NCBI RefSeq assembly: GCF_009905375.1
Contig: NC_133657.1
Coordinates: forward strand, 60,681,227 to 60,745,226
From: Apium graveolens
Taxonomy: Eukaryota; Streptophyta; Magnoliopsida; Apiales; Apiaceae
Direction of reading: 5' to 3'
Length of the DNA stretch: 64,000 nucleotides
The translations under genes and the position numbers were made by a program. Positions 45,983 to 57,719 of this stretch are shown here, in pieces. The stretch's first letter is position 1. Each line of letters opens with the position of its first letter. The notes below the pieces were generated by a model. It saw only the letters and a list, made by a program, of their open reading frames with translations, was not told the DNA's origin and ran no database searches.

Positions 45983-46642
45983 TCAGGTGTATTGGGTTCC
46001 CGTTGTTGATGAATTATGATGGGTTATGAGCCCCATCCCCAACCTCGACTTAAGGACTACAGCATGCTCAAGCCATTTAGTCAGCGGATCAGCTATATTA
46101 TCCCGAGTTCCTATGAACTCTACAGCAATAATCCTATCAGACACAAGACCCCATATAGACTTTAGTCTAACTTGGATGTGTCTCTTTGTTTTAGCATTAT
46201 ACTTTACAAATCTGACTTTGTCGATAGTTTTACGGCTATCACAATAAATAGAAATGGCAGGAAACGGCTTGCTTACTACAGGTATCATACTCATGAGTCC
46301 ATGTAACCATTCAGCCTCTGTCCCGGTGGAATCAAGTGCACACAACTCAGCCTCAAAAGTAGACCGAGTAATCAAAGTCTGTCTAGAAGACTTCCAGGAC
46401 ACTGCTCCACCCGCAAGGGTAAACACATATCCAGTCACTCCATTGGAATCGGATTTTTTAGCTATCCAACTTGCATCATTGTACCCCTCGAGTATCCCTG
46501 GAAATCTCCGGTAATGCAAGCCAAGGGAAATAGTTCCCTTCAGATATCTAAGAACTCTATCCAGTGCCTCCCAATGAGTCTTGTTTGGACAGCTTGTTTA
46601 TCTAGCCAACTTATATATAGAATAAGAAATATTTGGCCTAGT
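45983..46642 (-). pseudogene. pol: Copia-5 RNase H
   Basis: This is the C-terminal pol domain. GYNDASWIAKKSDSNGVTGY (about 46480), FEAELCALD (about 46350), SIYCDSRKTI (about 46240) and IADPLTKWLEHAV (about 46095) are the usual RNase H landmarks; the catalytic acidic positions are visible. A stop (TAG) lies upstream near 46600. The frame ends at 45983. The solo LTR inserted at 46643 separates it from RT. Confidence 0.85.
46638..46642. repeat. Target site duplication of solo LTR (CTAGT)
   Basis: CTAGT occurs here and again at 48086-48090, exactly flanking the solo LTR. Confidence 0.95.
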
Positions 46643-48085
46643 TGATAAGTGGATTTTATATCTACTTGAAACGCTTCATCACAAGCTTAAGTTGGTGTTT
46701 TGGACTCAATATGTTGGTATTTGTAATATGTTTTTGTGTTATTGCATTTCAGGCATCAATTAAATAATGAAAGGAGCTTTTCAAGAAAATATAATGAAAA
46801 TAAATCAGAATTGAAATCCAAGGCCACTCTCAAGTTGTAGAGAATCTCGTTAGCTTTGCGTGGGCAGTTGAATCACCTAATTCTGACGAGTAGAACTCAA
46901 GATACGACCAAAAGAAGAATTGTCAGAAAATTTCCAGAATGCCAGCACGGCCGCGCCAGAACAAGCGCGCCAACGCTCCGAAAATCACTATTCCAGCATG
47001 CCCGTGCCCGAAAGTAGCGCGCCCGTGCCCTGTTTCTGCACCATAATCCTGATATTAGTCGAAATTGAAGATTTTGAGAGTCTTGGTCATCCTGAAACCT
47101 ATATATCAATAAAAAGACATTTTCAACAGCAAGGAGACCAGGGAGAGCCATACCAAGACCTTGAAGAGCACAAGACGGCTACGGAGAAGAATACTTTTAT
47201 ATTCTTTAATATAGGTGATACTTAGATGCTTGTTTTCGATTTGTCTTTGAACCCTAGTACTCTTATATTGTTTATTATCATGCTTTCATTGGAACCCATG
47301 GTGACGATGAGTTCGATTATGAACTAATCGTTATCTTGGGGTTCTAACGGATTTACTTATGGATTTCTATAGTTAATTTATTCCAGTATCTTGGTGTGTG
47401 GTGATTGATTGATATCCTAGTATTGGTTGTGCTTATTCGTCATATGTGCGTAGCTAACATATAAGATAGCGTGTTAATCTCTATTGAAACAACAGTGAAT
47501 ATAGAGTTTAGAACTCGCCATGCTAGCATAGGTTCATGTATAATTGTATGCATGATTCGTAGGTAATTTTAACCATCTTACTTGCCCAATGTAATCACGA
47601 TAAATAACTTGTGCATTAAACCTTTATGTTGTCAAATTCTATAGACATATAGGGTCTCAACATAATTGTTGTCTATTCAGCTTCTATCTCTTTTGTGGAT
47701 GTCTGGTAGTAGGGTATTCGTACAACGAAAGTTGGCGTTTACTAGTTTCGTGTTATCCGATTAGTTGTCATCACCATTGCATGCTAAGGTTATGAACAAT
47801 GACTTTGAATGAAGTATTTAATGAAGTTAGAATCCCATGTGTGTCTCATATAGTTAAATCAACCTTTTAATCTCTTAGTTATTTGCATATTAGTTTAATC
47901 TTAGTTATAATATCTCAACTTGTTATTGTCTTAGCATTGAACGATAGTTATACCATTGTTGCATAAGTGCATAAATTGAATTTAACCTAAACCAGTCTCT
48001 GTGGGAACGAATCTGATTAATATCTTATACTACTTGTGAATGCGTATACTTGCGTGTAATTTTAGTGCGTGTTTTCGTTCTAACA
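46643..48085 (+). mobile_element. Athila-type solo LTR
   Basis: The 1443-bp sequence starts TGATAAGTGG and ends ...TCTAACA, with no internal region, inside a perfect CTAGT duplication. It matches the Athila LTR at 5971-7376 in many blocks, including a GC-rich stretch (46938-47035) upstream of a TATA-like segment. Solo LTRs arise when the two LTRs of an element recombine and the interior is lost. Confidence 0.9.
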
Positions 48086-48090
48086 CTAGT

Positions 48091-49069
48091 CACATTAGCA
48101 AGATACTGCAAACTCCCAATAATCTGAGAATACCTTAACTGAGTCACAAGAACTCCTAAACTATTCTTGACTAAGGCAACTTTTGAATCATATGGTGTAC
48201 TAGCGATTCTACAATTTGAATAACCGTACTTCTCAAGTATAGATTTCTCTATATAATGAGACTATGACAAAGTTATTACATTAGTTGACTGAGTCAACTT
48301 GATCCCAAGAATCACACTAGCCTCACCCATATCCTTCATCTCAAAGTGCCTATTCAAGAAACTCTTTATCTCGTTAATAAGCTCAATATTGGTTCCAAAC
48401 AACAAGATATCATCTACGTACAAGCACACGATCACACAATCATTACCTCTAATCTTATAGTAGACACACTTGTCACTTTCATTAACTAAAAACTTGAAGT
48501 CTAAAATAGTTTTATCAAACTTTTTATGCCAGTCTATAGATGCTTGTTTAAGGCCATAGATGGACTTGACTAGTCTACATAATTTCCTCTCATTACCAGA
48601 AGCAACAAATCCCTCAAGCTGATCCATATAAATCTCTTCTTTAAGGTCACCATAAAGAAAAGCTGTCTTTACATCCATTTGATGGATGATAAGACCATGT
48701 ACAGAAGCCAATGCAATAAGCATTCTGATTGTTGTCATTCGGGCAACTGGAGAATATGTATCAAAATAATCAATGCCTTCTATTTGCCTAAAGCCCTTAG
48801 CAACTAGCCTAGCCTTGTACTTATCTATTGAGCAATCAGGGTTTAGCTTCTTCTTGAAGATCCATTTACATCCAATAGTTAAACACCCAGGAGGGAGATA
48901 AACTAACTAACATGTTCCATTTACAATAATTGAGTCAATTTCACTCTTTACAGCGCCTTTCCAATGCCTTGACTCCGAAGAATCCATGGCTTGATAGAAA
49001 GTTAAAGGCTCATCCTCGACATTGTAAGTGATAAAGTCACTTCCAAAGTCCTTGACTACCTTTGCACGC
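48091..49069 (-). pseudogene. pol: Copia-5 reverse transcriptase
   Basis: Pieces from about 49060 leftward read VVKDFGSDFITYNVEDEP, then [52 protein letters not shown] and an intact YVDD box (48409-48420). The longest open part is 48738-48262. A TAG lies at about 48262 within the post-RT connection segment. The domain is cut on its upstream side by the insertion at 49070 and on its downstream side by the solo LTR. Confidence 0.85.
49065..49069. repeat. Target site duplication of nested element (CACGC)
   Basis: CACGC occurs here and at 53031-53035, exactly flanking the nested LTR element. Confidence 0.95.
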
Positions 49070-50393
49070 TGTAAGGCATATGTCATAGCCTATTTGTATA
49101 TTCGAGGATTTAACTCAACTCAAATAAGAATGTAACAAGTAAATAGTGGATCTACCGTCAAAGAGATATCTCAAAGTAACATCTGTCAAAAGATTCAGAA
49201 ACAAGGTTCATCTACAGACTTGAGGAATTAATTCACTGAAAGAAGTTCAAGAAATTGATCAAGCCTCAGTGATATAAATCAAGATTATGGATTTAATCAA
49301 CTGACAGAGATCTCGTCAGGATATCAGATAATTACAGGGATTTAATCTGAAGAAAATCAAGTATCAAAGTCAAGACATGAAGAAACGTCACGGAAGTTAG
49401 TCACTCATGAACCAGACAGTACATCGAGTGTCAACATTGAAGTGGTGGAATTGATTCATAATTTTCAGTGATTTTCAGAAGATTTTCAGAAGAATGGTTG
49501 CAGTTCAAGAGTAGTATTAATTCTCTATTAATTAATTAAGTCATATAATTTAATTAAGAAAATAAATTATATCTGCAAAGATTAATTTATTTATTAATTG
49601 AATTAATTGATTAATTAATTCTGAATTAATAATTAAGAATTTTCAGAATTTTAATTGGATTAAAATTAGTTTAATTCAGCAAGACAATTGAAATTGAACT
49701 CACATGACAATCTGGATTGTCATACCGATTGTCATGCCAAGTCATTTCAATTGTCTCAACGAAAGTTCTACCGGAAGGAGATAGTCTTGCTAGTTCAAAA
49801 GATAGTCTTGCCGAAAGTCATACTAGCTTAAACTGATTGTCATACCGAAAGTTCTACTGGTTCAGCAGATTGTCTTGCTAGTTCAACTGATTGTCATTCC
49901 AGTTCAAGTGATTCTGTTGATTGAATTAAAAAGACAGAAGCAGCAGAAGACACAATTAATTAACAGAACACAAGTCAACCATTCAAGAACAAAAAGAGAA
50001 AAGAAGCAGACAATATTTCATTTTCATCTGCAAATTTAAGATCATCATTTCTAGTTTTAAAGTTAAATCCAAACAACTAGAAATCATTCTCTTGTTCTTG
50101 TGTAACTATCTAGCGGATCAAAATCCCTTGAACTTAATCTCAAATTGCGTTTAGCATTTGAATCTTTTTATTGCAAAAATAGAAAAAGTTCATGTTGAAT
50201 TTATTCTAGATTTGTGATAATTAATTTGAGATTAATCCCTTGTAATCGATACCATTGTTGTAACACCTTTCAAGTTTAATAATATTTTTATTTAACTTGA
50301 ATTTTGTTTCAATTTTTTATTCCGCACTAAATTCGATTATTCGGTATTGTTTGTATGCAACCCCCCTTTCTACAAACACATTAGGACCTAATA
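49070..50393 (+). repeat. Nested element 5' LTR
   Basis: It is 1324 bp, starting TGTAAGGCATATG and ending ...CCTAATA, where the 3' LTR has CCTAACA (terminal C to T). The region 49690-49920 repeats gattgtcat(a/g)cc, gatagtcttgc and gaaagttctac in mixed order. Confidence 0.95.
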
Positions 50394-51683
50394 ATTGGTA
50401 TCAGAGCCTTCTGATTAACGAACAAATCAATTCTTGATGCACAAGGAAAGGTTACACACACAAAGGACGATTTGATGGAAATAAGAGTTTCGACCATTGT
50501 AAGGTCAGATTCGATTGTTCAAGGTTCATTAATGGACCAATTGCCTTTACAGGTGTTAGGAGAGGATACTGATCCAAAAACCATATGTCAGTGGTCAGTG
50601 TCTACCTCCCCAGGCTTAAATCCCCTGGATGCATCTGCGGATAGTGGATCTGACATAGGTGTAGATCGGCAACTTGTTGACAATGATTCAGATATTACCT
50701 GATGAGTCACAAGGAAATGTCTTCATAGACATTAGAAGCGAACTTTGATCTTTATGGTAAATTCGTTGGATCATTGTTTACCTTCCCAGAATTCAAATCC
50801 GGAACCCTAAAAGGGAAACTAGCAACTTGTAGATTATGACTCAGATTCATCTGACGAGTTTAACAAGGATGGGGATTTGCAAACTCCCATTGCACCACCT
50901 GTGACCTCCTTAAGGATGGCTAAGGTGATTTTCCTTGCAGGTACAGCTGAATTTTGGAGCTATGAGAGGAGCGATACACTTGTGAGAATGAGTGTAAATA
51001 CGAGTGGAGAGAAGAGTGAAACACATGTGAGGTACACTAAAACAGAATCACACACTCACAGTGAGGAAGAAAGAGAAACTACTTATTATTTCTTTTCCAA
51101 CCAAGTGAAATATGAGAATTCCTTCAGACAACGACATACATTCATTTTCTAAGGGGGAGATAAAAGCTTAAGTAATAGTTTGGAGGATTCCTCAACTAAG
51201 GGGGAGAAATAGCAGGGAGGAAGAAAAAGATCCTACATATGTACACTACACCACACCATTGTTGTTTGTAACTACGGATCCTATTGTACGAGAGAGGTGG
51301 TAAACACAAGGTGATTTTCTAGTAAGGGAAGAAGTTGTTTTTCAAAAGGGGAGTACCATTGGTTTTTATCTGCGGATCCTATTGTACGGGAGAGGTGGTA
51401 AACGAAGGTGATCTTCTTTAATCAGCTGATTCTCATAGGGGGAGAAGCAAGAGAGATATGTGCTTCTCAACAGGAAATGTGGTTGTACAAAAGAAGATGA
51501 AACTAATTGAAGATATGTTCAGTCTGGAGGAACATCTATTTGGAATCTGGAAAATGTTAAATGTTATCCAGAACTTTTCTGCTATTTACTTTGCATTTCT
51601 GTTTATATCTTTTTCTTATTTGTTAGTTGAGTTATCCTCTAGGTATTTGTTGTTATTATCTAACAAAACAAATATGGGGAGAT
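50394..51683 (+). other. Non-coding interior of nested element
   Basis: Only short open frames exist (for example 50472-50702, 76 codons, and 51458-51688, running into the 3' LTR), with no recognisable domain. Purine tracts of the form agggggaga recur at about 51153, 51201 and 51437, with a shorter aaaggggag at about 51350, besides the terminal atggggagat. A direct repeat of about 42 bp (cggatcctattgtacg ... gagaggtggtaaac) occurs at about 51276 and 51371. Confidence 0.75.
50396..50407 (+). promoter_or_regulatory. Primer binding site, initiator tRNA-Met
   Basis: TGGTATCAGAGC lies two bases after the 5' LTR. Confidence 0.95.
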
Positions 51684-53030
51684 TGTAAGGCATATGTCAT
51701 AGCCTATTTGTATATTCGAGGATTTAACTCAACTCAAATAAGAATGTAACAAGTAAATAGTAGATCTACCGTCAAAGAGATCTCTCAAAGTAACATCTGT
51801 CAAAGGATTCAGAAACAAGGTTCATCTACAGACTTGAGGAATTAATTCACTGGAAGAAGTTCAAGAAATTGATCAAGCCTCAGTGATATAAATCAAGATT
51901 ATGGATTTAATCAAGTGACAGAGATCTCGTCAGGATATCAGATAATTACAGGGATTTAATCTGAAGAAAATCAAGTATCAAAGTCAAGACATGAAGAAAC
52001 GTCACGGAAGTTAGTCACTCATGAACCAGACAGTACATCGAGTGTCAACATTGAAGTGGTGGAATTGATTCATAATTTTCACTGATTTTCAGAAGATTTT
52101 CAGAAGAATGGTTGCAGTTCAAGAGTAGTATTAATTCTCTATTAATTAATTAAGTCATATAATTTAATTAAGAAAATAAATTATATCTGCAAGATTAATT
52201 TATTTATTAATTAAATTAATTGATTAATTAATTCTGAATTAATAATTAAGAATTTTCAGAATTTTAATTGGATTAAAATCAGTTTAATTCAGCAAGATAA
52301 TTGAAATTGAACTAGCATGACAATCTGGATTGTCATACCGATTGTCATACCAAGTCATTTCAATTGTCTCACCGAAAGTTCTACTGGAAGGAGATAGTCT
52401 TGCTAGTTCAGTTTGATAGTCTTGCTAGTTCAACAGATAGTCATGCTGAAAGTCATACTATAGCTTAAACTGATTGTCATACCGAAAGTTCTACTGGTTC
52501 AGCAGATTGTCCTGCTAGTTCAACTGATTGTCATTCCAGTTCAAGTGATTCTGTTGATTGAATTAAAAAGACAGAAGCAGCAGAAGACACAATTAATTAA
52601 CAGAACACAAGTCAACCATTCAAGAACAAAAAGAGAAAAGAAGCAGACAATATTTCATTTTCATCTGCAAACTTTAAGATCATCATTTCTAGTTTTAAAG
52701 TTAAATCCAAACAACTAGAAATCATTCTCTTGTTCTTGTGTAACTATCTAGCGGATCAAAATCCCTAGAACTTAATCTCAAATTGTGTTTAGCATTTGAA
52801 TCTTTTTATTGCAAAAATAGAAAAAGTTCATGTCGAATTTATTCTAGATTTGTGATAATTAATTTGAGATTAATCCCTTGTAATCGATACCGTTATTGTA
52901 ACACCTTTCAAGTTTAATAATATTTTTATTTAACTTTAATTTTGTTTCAATTTTTTATTCCGCACTACATTCAATTATTCGGTATTGTTTGTATTCAACC
53001 CCCCTTCTACAAACACATTGGGACCTAACA
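51684..53030 (+). repeat. Nested element 3' LTR
   Basis: It is 1347 bp, preceded by aatatggggagat. It differs from the 5' LTR by roughly 30 substitutions and a few small indels, including an extra copy of the tagtcttgctagttca unit near 52400. Confidence 0.95.
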
Positions 53031-53035
53031 CACGC

Positions 53036-54620
53036 TTACTCCTTCTAGGTTCTTCTACTTCGTTAGGAGTAGAGCTACTACCAGGATCCACCCCCATATT
53101 TTTCATCTTTTCCACATGATCAGGAATAGTTATCGATGTGTGAGTGGGATCATCCTCAAAACTACCCAAAGGTATACCAGTCTTCATAGGGAATACTTCC
53201 TCAAAGAAAATTACATCATGAAACTCAACTATCGTATTCGCCACAATACCATCTATGTCAGATTTTAATACTAAAAATCTCATAGCAGTTGTGGTTTCAA
53301 GATAGCCCAGAAAGATACAATCAATAGTTTTCGGACCCAGTTTCTTTCTCTTGTGTTCAGGGACAAGCACCTTAGCAAGGCACCCCCACACATGAAGATA
53401 ACTCAAACTTGTCCTACGCTTTCTCCATAATTTATATGGTGTCTTGTCCATATGTTTCAGAGGGACTCTATTCAGAATATGGCAAGCCGTATTCAGAGCA
53501 TCTCCCCACATGTACTCAGGCAACCCAGAATTAATTAGCATACTGTTAATCATGTCTTTAAAAGTTCTGTTCTTTCGTTCTGCCACCCCATTAAACTCAG
53601 GTGTGTATGGTGGAGTAACCTCATTAACTATACCATTGCTTGCACAAAATTCATTAAACAAGGTACTCGTATACTCACCACCTCTATCAGACCTCAAATG
53701 TTTAAGTAATTTACCGGTTTGTGTTTCAGCTTCATTTTTATACATAATGAATTTATCTAGTGCTTCATCCTAATGTTTAAGCAAATAAACATAACAATAT
53801 CTACTACAATCATTTATAAAGGTAATGAAATATCTACAATGATCCTTAGTCAACACACCACCAAATTCACATATGTCTGAGTGCACTAAATCTAACAAGT
53901 TTGAATCCCTAACAACATTATGAAAAGGTTTCCTTGTTTGTTTAGCAGTTACACACACTTGACACTTAGATTTCTTATCAATGGCATACTTTGGAATCAA
54001 CTCTAAATTCATCATATTCTTTAGAGCACCAAAATTTATATGACCAAGTCGTAAGTGCCACAAATAATATATTTCTACACAATTAACAGAAGGTGAAACA
54101 CTATCATTAATAAAACCACCTAGAACGGGTTCAACATTTATTAAAAACAAACCATCAGACAAGTAACCCTTGCCAAAGAATGTACCAGTATGAGTAATAA
54201 CTACTTTATTACACTTCAAAGAAAGTTCAAAGTCGTTTTTAACTAAACAACTTCCACTTATAATATTTCTACGAATAGAGAGAACATGATGCACTCTAGT
54301 GAGAGATAGAATCCGCTCGGAAGCAAACTTCAGCTCCACGTTTCCTATTCCAAGCCCTTGTGCAGCACTAGCATTCCCATCATCACTGTCACTCCATGAC
54401 TCTGTTGATAAGATACAAATACGCTAATATCAGTATAAATATGTACATTAGCTCCAGTGTCAATCAACCACTCATTTGAAAGATAAGTTGAAAGTAGTAC
54501 AGGGTTGTAAGTAACACACCCGTCATCGGTTCCAGAGGCAACAACCTCACCAAGGACCATGTTAGCTACTGGCCCACTTGTGGTTCCAAGTCCAAGCACA
54601 GTATTTGCTTGAGCTACCAC
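53036..54620 (-). pseudogene. pol: Copia-5 protease and integrase
   Basis: The protease has WLIDTGANVHIYTD (about 54475) with its Asp intact. After a frame break (about 54345), 54339-53770 carries RRNIISGSCLVK, the GAG-pre-integrase WHLRLGHINFGALK ... CQVCVTAKQTRKPF, and the first integrase Asp in HSDICEFG. A stop at 53770 follows, then 53745-53036 has LRSDRGGEYTS, NGVAERKNRTFKDMI and LHVWGCLAKVLVP. All three integrase acidic residues are therefore present. The end at RRSKR is where the nested element inserted. Confidence 0.9.
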
Positions 54621-54639
54621 TCCAGCTTTTTTAGCTTTC

Positions 54640-55506
54640 TTACTTGGACAGTCCTTGCTCCAATGACCAACTTGTCCACGAGATTAATATGATTTGTTCG
54701 CCTTTGGTTTCTTAGCCTTGTTCTTGTCAGGTTTAATGTTAGCCTTCTAAGTGACTACCTTTCTTTTATGTCCTACAGTCACTATATTCACCTTCGAGCT
54801 CCCATGTTCTACAGGTAACACATGTCCCTGTTTGGACTTGTGCTCCTGTACAAAGATGTCCAACATCAAGTTAGTCCATGTGATCTCTCCTTTCTGTCTT
54901 TTCAGGGAGAGAGCAAACTCTTCCCAAGACTTAGGGAGCATTTCAATCACAGACATCACTCGAAACTTCTCAGGCAAGACCATATCAGATTCACCCAAAG
55001 TATGAACCAACATCTCAAACTCATGAACCTGTTCCATCATGGATTACCCATCCACCAACTTGAAATCAAGAAACCTAGCCATAGAATACTTCTGAAGACC
55101 TTGAGAATCGGTATTATGGGTTTGGTCCAGCTTATCCCATAAGACTTTAGCAGTATATGCATCTGATGAATATCATCGAATAAGGTGTTCTCTAAGGCTG
55201 CCAAAATGGCTTCCATAGCCACCCCAACCTTCTAAGCCCATAAAGCATAAGCCTTAATAGATTCAGCCTTCAATTGATCGAACACCGGAGGATCATACTG
55301 TACCATTGGCCATAGACCTTTAACCGTTAACCAGAGCTTCATCTTTTTCTGTCAACGAGAAAAAAAACTTCACCATCGAATTTATCAGGCATGCCCGATA
55401 AATCAATTGGATGGGGAAAACGGTACGTATTCCAATCAGTGAAAACAGTACCACCAGAACTAGAACCAGTTTCAACAGTCTTAGGAACTTCAGTTTCATT
55501 AACCAT
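54640..55506 (-). pseudogene. gag: Copia-5 gag
   Basis: The ATG at 55506 gives MVNETEVPKTVETGSSSGG; the leader after the LTR is only about 40 nt. Frames change near 55340, 55220 and 55040. Recognisable parts are FPHPIDLSGMPDKFDG (about 55440), AMEAILAALENTLFDDIH (about 55220), and EFEMLVHTLGESDMVLPEKFRVM with LKRQKGEITWTNLMLD (55020-54850). The zinc knuckle region (about 54690) keeps GQVGHWSKDC, but the first two cysteine positions are lost and a stop lies between them. Confidence 0.85.
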
Positions 55507-55545
55507 CTTACTAATAATATATAACACAGATAATCTCTTCAAGAC

Positions 55546-56616
55546 TGCTGGGAATATTACTATACGCACAACAATGGGACAGTTATATATAACAAATTAA
55601 TAAGAACATGCAAATTCAACCAAGTAACGAAACAAACATGAAGGCACAAACAAAATATAATTAGAGACCGAATTGACAAAAATTGGAGAAAATCACTCAG
55701 CTTTATGAAGCTTTATCAGAATTAGAGAATCAGTTGAGTCGCCAAGCCCTCGAGAAGACTTGACTGTTCTTGAAGAGATTATTGCCCCATTTACGCTGTG
55801 ATGGGTTGCCGCAATATCACTTCCAGGATAAAACAGCTCAGAGCGATCTGTTCACAGATACGAAAAGGCTTAACAACGACCAGCACCTTAATTTACCAAG
55901 AAAATCAATGAATATATGTATGTATATATGAGAGAGAGCCAGAAAGATGATGTTCTAGGGATCTATCTATTTCCCCCCATCTATCTCCCTCTCAGATTTT
56001 CACACACTTCAACTTTTTGTCTTCTCTCTAAAAGTAATGTATGTAATCTGATCTATTATATATTTTATAAGAGTTTAATTATTATTATTATTAAAATAAT
56101 AATAATCCTCACTCAAATATTAATATATAATATACTTATTTATAGAAAACATGTTTGTATAGTTTTAGCAATTGGCTTCCAGTTCAAGCCCTGAGCATAA
56201 GCCTCAGGTCCTAAACAAACCAAAACTTTTCAATACCTCAGGACCTGAACCTCTAGCCCCAGGCCCTGAACATTCCAGAAACATTTTCAGCATACCATCA
56301 GGTCCTGAGCTTTCAACCTCAGGCCCTGAACATTGCAGAAACTTATTTCAGCACATCATCAGGCCCTGAACCTCTAGCCTCAGGTACTGAACATTGCATA
56401 AATTTAACAATATGCTTCTCAGCTAAAATTGAAATAACTCTTATACAAATAAGAATTCTTGCTCTTATTTCTACATGGATTTCACTAAGAAAATGTCTTA
56501 GATCGAAATATGAAAGTTTATGTCCTTATAGCAAGGAACAACCTCCACTTATTATTATACAAAAATTAAATCAAGAAGACATATTACATGTGTCCTCAAA
56601 TTTCCATTTTCTAACA
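55546..56616 (-). repeat. Copia-5 5' LTR
   Basis: On the minus strand it runs from TGTTAGAAAATG (56616) to ...CCCAGCA (55546), 1071 bp. Eight TCAGGNCCTGA-type words lie between 56185 and 56395. The sequence after its end (GTCTTGAAGAGATTATC) is not the usual initiator-Met primer site. Confidence 0.9.
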
Positions 56617-56621
56617 TGACC

Positions 56622-57715
56622 AACCCTTACACCTTTGAATCTCATTCCGACCAACACCAACTTTCAATAAGAAAACACTCCAAAATAAATCAATCACTAC
56701 ACCCCATAACCTTTTTTTATTGCTAGTTTAAAACTATGGTAGATGCAAGAAGAACCTCCTAAATCTCAGCGAAAATCTGTCCAGGTTTTGCTCAAAACTC
56801 CCGAAAGCATAAACACCCTTCAGAAATTTACTGAAAGTATGCATAAAATTCATGGCTTGAAACTTACAAATGATATATATCATAAAGTTGAAACTACAAT
56901 TTGCTCATTGATGACAAAACCAACTAAGAAACTAAAGCATACACAGATGAGATGAGTTTATTTTTTAATTTTTCTGCAAGTTAACCAATTTTATGGATTT
57001 TATTTTTTCATACTAAGTTATATATACCTTACCTATAGCTACATATATTATATATGGTTAATGTACACTTTAATATATATATATTACCTATATATTATAT
57101 ATTTTATTCTTACAATTTGATATATATTTCTCCAGTCATGACTCATATGGATAATGTAAATATGTGTGTTTTACCTCTTCTTTCTTGGTGCTCCTGAATT
57201 AAGTTTAATATTCATGTCAAAGTCTAACTCAAAAGAATAGACTCAAAGGATTTGAGTCGATATATATATTAGAGAATTATAGTACATTCGTATGTATATG
57301 GTGACTATTTTAATAACTTACTTGTTAAACTTACAAAACTCCAGAGAGAAATAACGTTCCACGCATAGATACAAAAAGGTGATGCTCTCCTAGAACCCTA
57401 TCTAAACAACAAATTCAAGTCAATTGGGAATGAGAAAAGCAACGTCAAGGGAAAAAAATTAGTATATCAAGATTTTTTCCAAAAAAATCTCAAAATGACT
57501 GAAAACAATAATTGGGTGATTGAGAAAAGTCAACCATGAGCATAATAGTGATCAGTAGCTACTGGGTATCCTGAAATATAGTGCATAGCCATTTAGGAAA
57601 TGAAGATCTTACTAACTTATAAGTTAGATTTGAAATACCTGCCCCAAGGTCTGGTTTTATGCAATGACACTTATCACATTCTAACAAAAATATACGAGAC
57701 AAAACAAGATTTTAT
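56622..57715. other. Spacer right of copia-5
   Basis: AT-rich, with ta-rich runs around 57020-57130. One small open frame (56743-56955, 70 codons, Lys/Thr-rich) has no recognisable domain, no family resemblance and no clear promoter; I do not call it a gene. Confidence 0.55.
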
Positions 57716-57719
57716 ATTT

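Larger units (their letters stand above)
49070..53030 (+). mobile_element. Non-autonomous LTR element (LARD-like)
   Basis: Two LTRs (1324 and 1347 bp) flank only 1290 bp of interior with an initiator-Met primer site and a polypurine tract, but no gag or pol motif. The LTR ends (TGTAAGG ... acctaaca) and the primer site resemble those of SIRE-like copia elements, so an autonomous copia probably moves it. LTR identity is about 97-98 percent by eye. The size falls between TRIM and LARD classes. Confidence 0.9.
44312..56616 (-). mobile_element. Copia-5: Ty1/copia with both LTRs and two nested insertions
   Basis: Two LTRs of 1069 and 1071 bp enclose, on the minus strand, gag, PR, INT, RT and RNase H in copia order. 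An Athila-type solo LTR (46643-48085) lies between RT and RNase H, and a non-coding LTR element (49070-53030) between INT and RT. Both insertions left 5-bp duplications, and the copia-5 reading frame lines up across each when the insert is ignored. The LTRs differ by several percent, so it is older than its inserts. The lineage is not assigned. Confidence 0.9.

Noticed and set aside
56743..56955. 70-codon frame right of copia-5
   Set aside because: No family resemblance, promoter or neighbouring gene; the length is not exceptional for AT-rich spacer.
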